Origin: Paraburkholderia fungorum
GTDB lineage: Bacteria; Pseudomonadota; Gammaproteobacteria; Burkholderiales; Burkholderiaceae
NCBI RefSeq assembly: GCF_003610895.1
Contig: NZ_MCAS01000067.1
Span: 1-64,000, forward strand
Length of the DNA stretch: 64,000 nt
Reading direction: 5' to 3'
Under the pieces are notes generated by a model. The model did not search any database, was not told the DNA's origin, and saw nothing but the letters and a program-made list of their open reading frames with translations. Positions within the stretch are counted from its first letter, which is position 1; the number at the start of each line of letters is the position of its first letter. Below are positions 40,158 to 48,836 of the stretch, one piece after another. The position numbers and the translations under genes were made by a program.

Positions 40158-42361
40158 GGCGTATCAGGCTCCGAAGAAGCGTTGGAAGAAGCAGGAACGG
40201 TTGCGCCGCGGCGCGCGCGGTCGACGGCCAGCAGGCGATCGCTGAAGGTGTCGTCCTGGAACAATGCGTCGATCGGCAAGCTCATGCGGCGGCGCCAGTT
40301 CGGATGTTCGTCGATCGAGCCGGGCAGATTCGGCTGCTCGGCGAGCGCGAGCAGATCTTCGAGCGGAAACGTGACGAGCGGCCCAGGCGTGGCGGCGACG
40401 AAGGCGAGCGCCTCATCCACGGGCGCCGCGTCGGGCGGCGGCGCTGCCACGTCCGGCGCGGCGACGCCGGCCTGCTGGAACGCCCGCCACAGCAGAGCGC
40501 GATCGGCGGCGCGCTCTTCCTGCGCCACCTGCTCCGCGTCGCGGCCATCGGCGCGCACCATCGTCTGACCGATCCGGTTGCGCCACGTGATGTCGCTGCC
40601 GCGCCACCAGCCCGCCACGGTCGGCAGGTCGTGGGTCGTCGTGGTGCCGACCGCGTTGCGATCCCATGCCTGCGGCGGCTTGAAACCCGCGCCGCCTTCC
40701 GCGCCCTCGAACCACAGCACACGAATGCCGGCGAGACCGTGCTCGTCGAGCCGCTCGCGAAAGCCGTGCGGCACGGTGCCGAGATCTTCGCCGATCACGA
40801 TCGCGCGATGCCGCCACGATTCGAGCGCGATCAGGCGCAGCAGGTCTTCGAGCGGATAACGCAGATACGCGCCGTTGCGCGCGCTTTCGCCTTCGGGCAC
40901 GAGCCACAGGCGCCGCAAACCGAGAATGTGATCGATACGGACACCGCCTGCATGCGCGAACGCTGCGCGCAGCATGTCGATGAATGCGGAGAAGCCCTGC
41001 GTGCGCATCGCGCGTGGCGAGAAGGTGGTGAGCCCCCATGCCTGGCCGGCCTGGTTGAACAGATCGGGCGGCGCGCCCACTGAAATGCCTTGCAGCATGT
41101 CGTCGCGGTACGACCATGCGTGGCTGCCGGCACTATCGCACCCAACGGCCAGGTCGGCGATCAGGCCGACGGCCATCCCGGCATCGGTCGCCGCCTGCTG
41201 CGCGTGCGACAGACCCTTGGCGGCGAGCCACTGCAGAAACAGATGAAAATCGACTTCATGCCGATGCGCTTCGGCAAAGGCTTCGACTTCCGGACTGCGC
41301 GGATCGCGCAACGCCTCGGGCCAGTCGCGCCAGTGACCCTTGCCGTCTCCTTGAGCCAACTGCGCCGCTTGCAGTGCCTCGAAACGCGCGTGATCTTCGA
41401 GCGCACGGCCGGCACGTTCACAGAAGCCATGAAATTCGAGCGCGCGCGGCGTGTCGTGTGCGCTTTCCTGGGCGCAGAAGTTCTCGTACAGCGCGCGCAA
41501 GACCTTCAGCTTCAGCACTACGGCCTTCGGCCAATCGATCAGCGGCAAGTCTTCGAGCGCCGACCATGCGCTGACGCCTTGCGCGGTTTCGAGCGCGGCG
41601 CGCGCAGCGTCCGCGCCGAACACGGCGGCCGGGTCGATATGCGTGACGTTCAGCCATAAACGCGACGACGGCGAATACGGACTGAAGCGATCCGGTTCGG
41701 CGCTGAACATCGCGTGCGTGGGGCTGACGGCGAGCGCATGGGCGCCACGCTTCGCGCTTTCCGTCGCCATCTGCGCGAGCGCCGTATAGTCGCCGATGCC
41801 GCCATCCCCCGTGCGCCGCAAACCGTATAACTGCGCGGCAATGCCCCACAGCGGCGGCGCTTTCGGTGTTTGGGCCGTGGCGCCGCCGTGCAGCGTGTTC
41901 CATGCATCCGCGACGGTATAGCAGCGTGACGGCGCCACGGCTAACGTCACGCGCTGGTCGTGGATCACCAGCGTGTGATAGCCGGGCTCGTCGACGGGTG
42001 TGAGCAACGCCTCCTCACCCTTGGGCGCGGTGAAGCGGCCGTCGATGATCGAGCCGCTTTCGAGTTCGATCCGGTAGTGCGTGGCGGATCTGATCGCCGC
42101 GGCTGGCAGCGCGATGCCGCGGTCGACCTCCGCGGTCATCAACGGCGGCAGTTTGCGTCCGGACAGTTCGCTTTCCAGCGTGGCCGCGCTGTGCCGGATC
42201 TGCGTGGCGTTACCGCACGGCAAACCCATCCGCTCGAGCAGTACGGCGAGCGTGCTCTCGGGCACCTGCTGCGTTGTATGGTGCGCATCCCGCCACTCGA
42301 CCTCGAAGCCGGCGCGCGTGGCAAGGGTAGCGATCGTATCGGTCGGACGTCGGGTGCTCAC
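40154..42361 (-). CDS. malQ: 4-alpha-glucanotransferase (amylomaltase)
   Basis: GH77 enzyme that transfers alpha-1,4-glucan segments between maltodextrins. The 735-residue protein has an N-terminal carbohydrate-binding-like part and a C-terminal GH77 core with PLWGIAAQLYGLRR, GIGDYTAL, SPTHAMFSAEPDRFSPYSPS, the nucleophile GGVRIDHILGLRRLW and the acid/base VIGEDLGTVP. The GTG start at 42361 overlaps the treZ stop as GTGA; a longer frame to 42451 would lie inside treZ. It is placed to recycle short oligosaccharides left by GlgX and TreYZ. Confidence 0.93.
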   Translation of the reverse strand: MSTRRPTDTIATLATRAGFEVEWRDAHHTTQQVPESTLAVLLERMGLPCGNATQIRHSAATLESELSGRKLPPLMTAEVDRGIALPAAAIRSATHYRIELESGSIIDGRFTAPKGEEALLTPVDEPGYHTLVIHDQRVTLAVAPSRCYTVADAWNTLHGGATAQTPKAPPLWGIAAQLYGLRRTGDGGIGDYTALAQMATESAKRGAHALAVSPTHAMFSAEPDRFSPYSPSSRLWLNVTHIDPAAVFGADAARAALETAQGVSAWSALEDLPLIDWPKAVVLKLKVLRALYENFCAQESAHDTPRALEFHGFCERAGRALEDHARFEALQAAQLAQGDGKGHWRDWPEALRDPRSPEVEAFAEAHRHEVDFHLFLQWLAAKGLSHAQQAATDAGMAVGLIADLAVGCDSAGSHAWSYRDDMLQGISVGAPPDLFNQAGQAWGLTTFSPRAMRTQGFSAFIDMLRAAFAHAGGVRIDHILGLRRLWLVPEGESARNGAYLRYPLEDLLRLIALESWRHRAIVIGEDLGTVPHGFRERLDEHGLAGIRVLWFEGAEGGAGFKPPQAWDRNAVGTTTTHDLPTVAGWWRGSDITWRNRIGQTMVRADGRDAEQVAQEERAADRALLWRAFQQAGVAAPDVAAPPPDAAPVDEALAFVAATPGPLVTFPLEDLLALAEQPNLPGSIDEHPNWRRRMSLPIDALFQDDTFSDRLLAVDRARRGATVPASSNASSEPDTP

Positions 42362-44277
42362 GCGTGGTGCTCCTGTTGGCTCGCGATGCGCGCATCGTGG
42401 CCGATGGCGTAGTCGCTGACGTCGCCGGTTACCCACGCGACCAACGCGCATGACGGCAACACTTTCGCGTCCACCTGGTCGCGCACGCGCGGCGGCGTTT
42501 CGAAAATCACTTTGCCGGCGGGCAGATCGGGGAATGCCACGTCTTCTTTCGAGAGATTCAGCGCGATCGACAGCGTCTCGCCGTCGCTGAGTTTCCAGCG
42601 GGCGATCAGCGCGTTGGCATCGCCGCCGTGTGCGGCGGCGAGCACGCTTGAGCCGAGCGCTTTCGAATGTTTCAGGCGCGGCGTAATCAGCTTGGCCCGC
42701 ACGGCGAGCGCGGATTTGTAGAAGTGCATCCAGTCGAGGCGGTCTTTCGCGTCGCCGTCCGCGCCCGGGCTTTGAGCCGGCTCAGGCGGTGACGAAGCGG
42801 CGAAAGTCTTCACGTCGTTCGGGTCGGGAATCTGCGCGCGCCGCTTCTCGTCGCTGAACGCCGAAAAGCGCGCGAACTCGCGGCGCCGTCCTTCGCGCAC
42901 GGCATCGGCGAGTTCGCCGCTGTAGTCGGTGAAAAACAGGAACGGCTGGGTCGAACCGTATTCCTCGTCCATGAACAGCATGGGGATCTGCGGCGACAGC
43001 AGCAGCAAGCCGGTGGCGGCGCGCAACGCCTCGTCCGAGGTCAGTTTGCGCAGACGCTCGCCGAATGCGCGATTACCGATCTGATCGTGATTCTGCAAAA
43101 ACATCACGAATGAAGTGGTCGGCAGATGCCCGCTCGATTCACCGCGCAGCGCGCCTTCGTGAATCGGCGATGATTCGCCCTGATACGCGAAGCCTTCCGA
43201 CAACACGCGCGCGAGGCGGCGGATCGGCTGATCTTCATAAGCGTGGTAATAGCCTTCGGTTTCGCCTGTCAGCAGAACGTGCAGCGTGTTGTGCGCGTCG
43301 TCGTTCCATTGCGCGTCGAAATGCGTTTCCAGCAGGCTCGCGCTATTGCGCTCGTTTTCCAGCACCAGGTGCACATGCCGTCCGTGCTGAACTTTCGCGC
43401 GGATATGGTCGGACAATTCGCGTAGCCACGCAGGATTGTCGATGGCATGTACCGCATCGAAACGCAGGCCGTCGATGCGATATTCGTTGATCCAGTAAAC
43501 AGCGTTGTCAGTGAAGAAGTCGCTCACTTCACAGCGGTCGAAGTCGATCGCAGGGCCCCACGGCGTGTGGATGTCCTCGCGGAAGAACGAGCGGGCGTAT
43601 TGGTGCAGATAATTGCCGTCCGGGCCAAAGTGGTTGTACACCACGTCGAGAAACACCATCAGGCCGAGGCCGTGTGCGGCGTCGATCAGCGCTTTCAGTT
43701 CCTCGGGGCGGCCGTACGCGGAGTCGGGCGCATACGGCAGCACGCCGTCGTAGCCCCAATTGTGCTGACCGGGAAAGTCGTTCAACGGCATCAATTCGAT
43801 GGCCGTGACACCGAGCGCGACCAGCGCGGGCAAACGCCTCAGCACGCCCGCATAACCGCCCATCGCGCCGACGTGCAATTCGTACAGCACGGTTTCTTCC
43901 CACGGGCGGCCATGCCAGTTCGTATGCTCCCAGCGGTATGCGCGTGGGTCGATCACTTCGCTCGGGCCGTGCACGTCTTGCGGCTGGAAGCGCGACGCAG
44001 GATCGGGCACCGCATGCCCGCCATCGAGCCGGAAGCGATACAGCGTGCCCGCGCCGCTGTCGACGGTCGTTTCGAACCAGCCGCCGCCGGCGGAAGTCAT
44101 CTCATGCGCGCCCTGGGCCGGTCCGTTTTCGATTTCCACCTGCACTGTCTTGCACGAAGGCGCCCAGAAACGGAACCGGGTGCGCGGCTTCGCGCCCGTC
44201 GCGCCCAGCAACTGCGCGCTGAACGGCAGGCAATGCGCGTGATGATGCGCGTGAGGATCAATCGGACTTTCGGACAT
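42358..44277 (-). CDS. treZ: Malto-oligosyltrehalose trehalohydrolase
   Basis: Releases trehalose from maltooligosyl trehalose made by TreY. The 639-residue protein has an N-terminal beta-sandwich (FRFWAPSCKTVQVEIE, GGWFETTVDSGAGTLYRFRL) and a GH13 barrel with VLYELHVGAMGGYAGV, NDFPGQHNWGYDGVLPYAPD, the nucleophile YRIDGLRFDAVHAI, the acid/base HLVLENERN and VMFLQNHDQIGNRAFG. Its His-rich start, MSESPIDPHAHHHAH, is unusual but short. It starts 30 bp after glgX. Confidence 0.95.
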   Translation of the reverse strand: MSESPIDPHAHHHAHCLPFSAQLLGATGAKPRTRFRFWAPSCKTVQVEIENGPAQGAHEMTSAGGGWFETTVDSGAGTLYRFRLDGGHAVPDPASRFQPQDVHGPSEVIDPRAYRWEHTNWHGRPWEETVLYELHVGAMGGYAGVLRRLPALVALGVTAIELMPLNDFPGQHNWGYDGVLPYAPDSAYGRPEELKALIDAAHGLGLMVFLDVVYNHFGPDGNYLHQYARSFFREDIHTPWGPAIDFDRCEVSDFFTDNAVYWINEYRIDGLRFDAVHAIDNPAWLRELSDHIRAKVQHGRHVHLVLENERNSASLLETHFDAQWNDDAHNTLHVLLTGETEGYYHAYEDQPIRRLARVLSEGFAYQGESSPIHEGALRGESSGHLPTTSFVMFLQNHDQIGNRAFGERLRKLTSDEALRAATGLLLLSPQIPMLFMDEEYGSTQPFLFFTDYSGELADAVREGRRREFARFSAFSDEKRRAQIPDPNDVKTFAASSPPEPAQSPGADGDAKDRLDWMHFYKSALAVRAKLITPRLKHSKALGSSVLAAAHGGDANALIARWKLSDGETLSIALNLSKEDVAFPDLPAGKVIFETPPRVRDQVDAKVLPSCALVAWVTGDVSDYAIGHDARIASQQEHHA

Positions 44278-44307
44278 GATTCATCACCATTCGGTTTTGC
44301 TTCCCGC

Positions 44308-46527
44308 CTACGTGGCCGGCGACGGCTCGTTGCCCGGCGGATTTGCGCCCGGGTCGGGCGGCAGGGCGGTCAACAATCGCGGCCCGTGCTGCGCGCCGGC
44401 CTTCCAGCCCGTCTGCCAATCCGCTTCGCCGACCGGTTGCGCGGCCAGCATCACGAGACTGTGTGCGGCCACTTCGATCTCGGGTTCCAGCAGAGGGTGC
44501 GGCGCGCTTTCCGGCTCAGCCGTGTCCAGCAGCACATGCCATTCCAGGTGCGGTGCGGGCGGCACGAAACGCAAGGTCTCGGCCGAAGCGTTGAGCATCA
44601 TCAACAATACTTCCGTTTCGCCATTCAAGCCTGGCCCTGCCCGGCGCAGCGTGAACGCGCGACCTTCCGGGTCTTGCCAGGCTTCGATGGTGAGCGGGTC
44701 GCCGTGTTCGTCGAACCAGCCGACGTCGAACAGTCCTGGCAACACTTCGCGATCGCCGAACAGAAAGCGCGTTTCGCGCAGCAGCGGGTGCGCTTTGCGC
44801 AGCGCAATCACGCGCGCGACGAACGCGGTCATCTGACGGCCTTCGAGCGACGCCATGCGATCCCAGTCGAGCCATGATAGTTCGTTATCCTGGCAATACG
44901 CATTGTTGTTGCCATTCTGCGTACGCAACGATTCGTCGCCTGCCAGCAGCATGGGCGTGCCGAGCGCTACCAGCAGCGTGGCGACGAGCGAGCGGGCCAC
45001 ACGCTTGCGGGTTTCGAGAATGAGCGGATCGTCGGCCGGGCCTTCCACGCCCCAATTGCGGCTGCAGTTTTCGTTGTGGCCGTCGTTGTTGTCTTCGCGA
45101 TTTGCTTCGTTATGCTTGTGCTCGTATGCGGTGACGTCGGCAAGCGTAAAGCCGTCATGCGAGGTGACAAAGTTGATCGAAGCCCACGGTTTCCTGAAGC
45201 GCCGGTTGAACAGGTCGGCGGAACCGGTCAGCCGCGCGGCGAGATCGGGGCGCAGACCCGCGTCGCCGCGCCAGAAGCGGCGCACCGTGTCGCGAAAACG
45301 GTCGTTCCATTCCGCGAGGCCCGGCGGATGATTGCCGAGCTGGTAACCGCCTGGGCCAATGTCCCATGGCTCGGAAATCAGCTTGCGTTGCGACAGGATC
45401 GGGTCCTGGCGCAAGGCGTCGAAGAAGCCGGAACCGGGATCGAAACCGTGTTGCTCGCGGCCGAGCGTCACGCCGAGATCGAAACGGAAACCGTCGATAT
45501 TGAATTTGGTCGACCAGTAGCGCAGCGAATCCATCACCATCTGCAGGACCCGCGGGTGCGCGAGGTTGACGGTGTTGCCGCAGCCTGTGTCGTTGATATC
45601 GTGGCGTTCGTCGCCGGGAACCAGCCGGTAGTAGCTTGCATTGTCGAGGCCGCGCCATGAGACGGTCGGCCCCGACTCGTTGCCTTCGCAGGTGTGGTTG
45701 TAGACCACGTCGAGAATCACCTCGATGCCGGCCGCGTGTAACTGGCGCACCGCAATGCGCATTTCATCGAGCCGGTGTGTGCTCAGATACGAGGGTTCCG
45801 GTGCAAAAAAGGCCGCGGTGTTGTAACCCCAGTAATTGCGCAGACCGCGCTCCACCAGAAAGCGGTCGTTCAGAAACGCATGCACGGGCAGCAATTCCAC
45901 GGCGGTCACGCCGAGTTTCAGCAGATGTTCGATGAATTCCGGCGCAGCCAGCGCGGCGAACGTGCCGCGTTCGTGCTGACGCAAATCGGGGCGCGACATC
46001 GAGACGCCGCGCACATGCGCTTCGTAGATGATGGTTTCGCCCCACGGCACATTCGGGCGCTGGTCGTGCGACCAGTCGAAGGCTTCGTCGATCACGACGC
46101 ACTTCGGCATGGCCGGCGCCGAATCGCGGCGGTCGATAGACAGGTCGGCACGATTCGAATGCACGCGATAGCCGAACAGCGCGTCGGACCAGCGAAACTG
46201 TCCGACCAGTTTGCGTGCATACGGATCGAGCAGCAGCTTGTGCGGATTGAAGCGATGCCCATGCTGCGGCTGATACGGCCCATGCGCCCGGAAACCGTAC
46301 GCGGTGCCGGGGTGCGCATTGGGCAGATAGCCGTGCCAGACTTCGTCGGTGCATTCGGGCAGCGTGAAGCGCCTGATTTCTTTGCGGCCGGTGGGGTCGA
46401 ACAGACAAAGCTCGATTTTTTGCGCATTCGCCGAGAACACCGCAAAGTTGACCCCGAGACCGTCCCAGCTGGCGCCGAGCGGATAGGGCGAACCGGGCTG
46501 AAGCCGGTCGGGCATTGCGTGCGACAT
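44308..46527 (-). CDS. glgX: Glycogen debranching enzyme (isoamylase type)
   Basis: Hydrolyses alpha-1,6 branches of glycogen or limit dextrin, releasing linear chains for TreY. The 739-residue protein has a CBM48 N-domain (GLGVNFAVFSANAQKIELCL) and a GH13 barrel with YEAHVRGVSMSRPDL, LLPVHAFLNDRFLVERGLRN, DVVYNHTCEGNESGPT, the nucleophile IDGFRFDLGVTLG, the acid/base KLISEPWDIGPGGYQLG and FVTSHDGFTLADVTAY. ATG 46527 follows AAGGGG. Its pairing with treYZ is common in bacterial trehalose clusters. Confidence 0.95.
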   Translation of the reverse strand: MSHAMPDRLQPGSPYPLGASWDGLGVNFAVFSANAQKIELCLFDPTGRKEIRRFTLPECTDEVWHGYLPNAHPGTAYGFRAHGPYQPQHGHRFNPHKLLLDPYARKLVGQFRWSDALFGYRVHSNRADLSIDRRDSAPAMPKCVVIDEAFDWSHDQRPNVPWGETIIYEAHVRGVSMSRPDLRQHERGTFAALAAPEFIEHLLKLGVTAVELLPVHAFLNDRFLVERGLRNYWGYNTAAFFAPEPSYLSTHRLDEMRIAVRQLHAAGIEVILDVVYNHTCEGNESGPTVSWRGLDNASYYRLVPGDERHDINDTGCGNTVNLAHPRVLQMVMDSLRYWSTKFNIDGFRFDLGVTLGREQHGFDPGSGFFDALRQDPILSQRKLISEPWDIGPGGYQLGNHPPGLAEWNDRFRDTVRRFWRGDAGLRPDLAARLTGSADLFNRRFRKPWASINFVTSHDGFTLADVTAYEHKHNEANREDNNDGHNENCSRNWGVEGPADDPLILETRKRVARSLVATLLVALGTPMLLAGDESLRTQNGNNNAYCQDNELSWLDWDRMASLEGRQMTAFVARVIALRKAHPLLRETRFLFGDREVLPGLFDVGWFDEHGDPLTIEAWQDPEGRAFTLRRAGPGLNGETEVLLMMLNASAETLRFVPPAPHLEWHVLLDTAEPESAPHPLLEPEIEVAAHSLVMLAAQPVGEADWQTGWKAGAQHGPRLLTALPPDPGANPPGNEPSPAT

Positions 46528-46625
46528 GATTCCCCTTCCTTGTTCTGTTTTATGAACGCTCTCGTGGGACTTCATGCAACAAGCGAGCGGCCCGTCGGCG
46601 GCGCACTCGCTTTACTCCACTTCCA

Positions 46626-48836
46626 TCAATCCGCGCGCAAAACGATCGTCGCCAAAGGCGGCAGCGTCAGCGCGGCGGAATGCGGCCAACCATGGCTCGA
46701 GGTGGTGTCGGTATGGATCACGCCGCCGTTGCCCATGTTCGAGCCGCCATACACGCCGGCGTCCGTGTTCAGCACTTCCACCCAGCGGCCGCCGCGCGGC
46801 ATGCCGATCCGGTATCCGAGCCGCGGCACCGGTGTCATGTTGCATACGACGACGACTTCGCGCCCCTCGCCATCGCTGCGGCGCCAGGCATACACGCTAT
46901 TGCCGTTGTCGTCGCCGACCAGCCACTGGAAGCCGCCCGGCTCGCTGTCGAGCCGGTGGAGGGCGGGCTCCTCGTGGTACAGATGGTTCAGATCGCGCAC
47001 GAGCTTCTGCACGCCGTGATGGTTCGGATCGTCGAGCAGATGCCAGTGTGGTGACGTGTCATGGTCGAACTCGGCCATCTGGCCGAATTCGCCGCCCATG
47101 AACAGCAGCTTCTTGCCCGGATGCGTCCACATGAAGCCGAAGTACGCGCGCAGATTGGCAAACTTTTGCCACCGGTCGCCGGGCATCTTGCCGAGCAGCG
47201 AGCCTTTGCCGTGCACCACCTCGTCGTGCGAAAGCGGCAGCACGAAGCGCTCGGAATACGCGTACACCATGCCGAACGTCATCATGTGGTGATGGTATTG
47301 GCGGTACACCGGGTCTTCGGCCATGTAGTGCAGCGTGTCGTGCATCCAGCCCATGTTCCATTTGAACTGAAAACCGAGGCCGCCGTCCTCGACGCGTGCC
47401 GTCACGCCCGGCCATGCGGTAGACTCTTCGGCGATCGTGATCGCACCCGGTACGCCGGGCACATAGCCCACTTCATGATTCAGCCGCTTCAGAAACGCGA
47501 TCGATTCGAGGTTTTCGCGCCCGCCGTAGATATTCGGTACCCACTGACCGGGTTCGCGTGAATAGTCGCGATACAGCATCGAGGCGACCGCATCCACGCG
47601 CAGGCCGTCGACGTGATAGCGCTTCAACCATGCGAGGCCTGACGCCACCAGGAACGCGCTCACCTCGTTGCGGCCGAGGTTGTAGATCATCGTGTTCCAG
47701 TCCTGGTGATAGCCTTCGCGCGGATCGGCGTGCTCATAGAGCGGCGTGCCGTCGAAGTCGATCAGGCCATGCGCGTCGTTCGGAAAGTGTGCCGGCACCC
47801 AGTCGAGAATCACGCCGAGACCGGCCGCGTGCGCCTTGTCGACGAACAGGGCGAACTGCTCGGGCTTGCCGAAACGCGCGGACGGCGCGAACTGTCCGAG
47901 CGGCTGATAGCCCCATGAACCGCCGAATGGATGCTCGGCAATCGGCATGAACTCGACGTGCGTGAAGCCCATGCTCTTCGCGTAAGGAATCAGCCGCTCG
48001 GCGAGTTCTTCCCAGGTGAGGCCGCGCTGGCCCTCTTCGGCGACGCGCAGCCACGATTCGGCATGCACTTCGTAGATCGAGACCGGCGCGCCCGGCGTCT
48101 GTCTGGCGGCGCGCGATTGAATCCAGTCCTGGTCGGTCCACGCAAATTGCTCGATCTCGTCGACATGCGCGACCACCGATGCGGTACCCGGCGGTCTTTC
48201 CGTTTGCATGGCGCATGGATCGGCTTTCAGCGGCAGTGGATGGCCGTCACGCGCAAGCAACTCGTATTTATAGCGCGTGCCTGGGCCGACGCGCGGCACG
48301 AACAATTCCCACACACCGGCCTGATGACGCAGCCGCATCGGATGACGGCGTCCGTCCCACGAATTGAAGTCGCCGACCACCGACACCCGCCGCGCATTCG
48401 GCGCCCACACGGCAAAACGCACGCCTGGCACGCCGGCCACTTCCATTGGGCGGGAGCCGAGGCATTCGAGCACCGCGTAAGGGTCACCGCCGGCGAGACG
48501 CCCCAACGGCTCGTCGCCGAGAACGGGGCCGAACGAATAGGTGTCCTCGATTTCCTGCACGGTGCCGTGCCAGTCGATGCGCAGGCGATAGGGCGCCGCC
48601 GAGCTCACGCGACCGGCAAACAGCCCCGGCCTGAGTTGCTCGAGTTCGCCAAGCGTGGCGCCGTCGCTGCGCGAGATCACCGCGACATGCAAGGCGTTGG
48701 GCAACAGCGCGCGCACCACCGGACCTGTGGGCGTCTGATGCATGCCGAGTTGCGAGAAAGGATCGGGGTGACGCGCTTCCACGAGCGCGTCGATATCCAG
48801 CGGTTGGAGGCCTGCGGCCGGATCGTGCTCACTCAT
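46626..48836 (-). CDS. glgB: 1,4-alpha-glucan branching enzyme
   Basis: Creates alpha-1,6 branches in the growing glucan. The 736-residue protein has two N-terminal beta domains (HPDPFSQLGMHQ; FAVWAPNARRVSVVGDFNSW), then a GH13 barrel with YEVHAESW, EFMPIAEHPFGGSWGYQPLG, DWVPAHFPNDAHGLIDFDGT, the nucleophile VDGLRVDAVASMLYRDYSRE, the acid/base ITIAEESTAWP and LPLSHDEVVHGKGSL. ATG 48836 overlaps the end of the treS-maltokinase gene by eight bases, so translation is coupled. It supplies branching to the GlgE-made polymer. Confidence 0.96.
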   Translation of the reverse strand: MSEHDPAAGLQPLDIDALVEARHPDPFSQLGMHQTPTGPVVRALLPNALHVAVISRSDGATLGELEQLRPGLFAGRVSSAAPYRLRIDWHGTVQEIEDTYSFGPVLGDEPLGRLAGGDPYAVLECLGSRPMEVAGVPGVRFAVWAPNARRVSVVGDFNSWDGRRHPMRLRHQAGVWELFVPRVGPGTRYKYELLARDGHPLPLKADPCAMQTERPPGTASVVAHVDEIEQFAWTDQDWIQSRAARQTPGAPVSIYEVHAESWLRVAEEGQRGLTWEELAERLIPYAKSMGFTHVEFMPIAEHPFGGSWGYQPLGQFAPSARFGKPEQFALFVDKAHAAGLGVILDWVPAHFPNDAHGLIDFDGTPLYEHADPREGYHQDWNTMIYNLGRNEVSAFLVASGLAWLKRYHVDGLRVDAVASMLYRDYSREPGQWVPNIYGGRENLESIAFLKRLNHEVGYVPGVPGAITIAEESTAWPGVTARVEDGGLGFQFKWNMGWMHDTLHYMAEDPVYRQYHHHMMTFGMVYAYSERFVLPLSHDEVVHGKGSLLGKMPGDRWQKFANLRAYFGFMWTHPGKKLLFMGGEFGQMAEFDHDTSPHWHLLDDPNHHGVQKLVRDLNHLYHEEPALHRLDSEPGGFQWLVGDDNGNSVYAWRRSDGEGREVVVVCNMTPVPRLGYRIGMPRGGRWVEVLNTDAGVYGGSNMGNGGVIHTDTTSSHGWPHSAALTLPPLATIVLRAD

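Noticed and set aside
38796..40568. 590-codon open frame on the plus strand opposite treY
   Set aside because: Mirror of TreY codon bias; no recognisable motifs.
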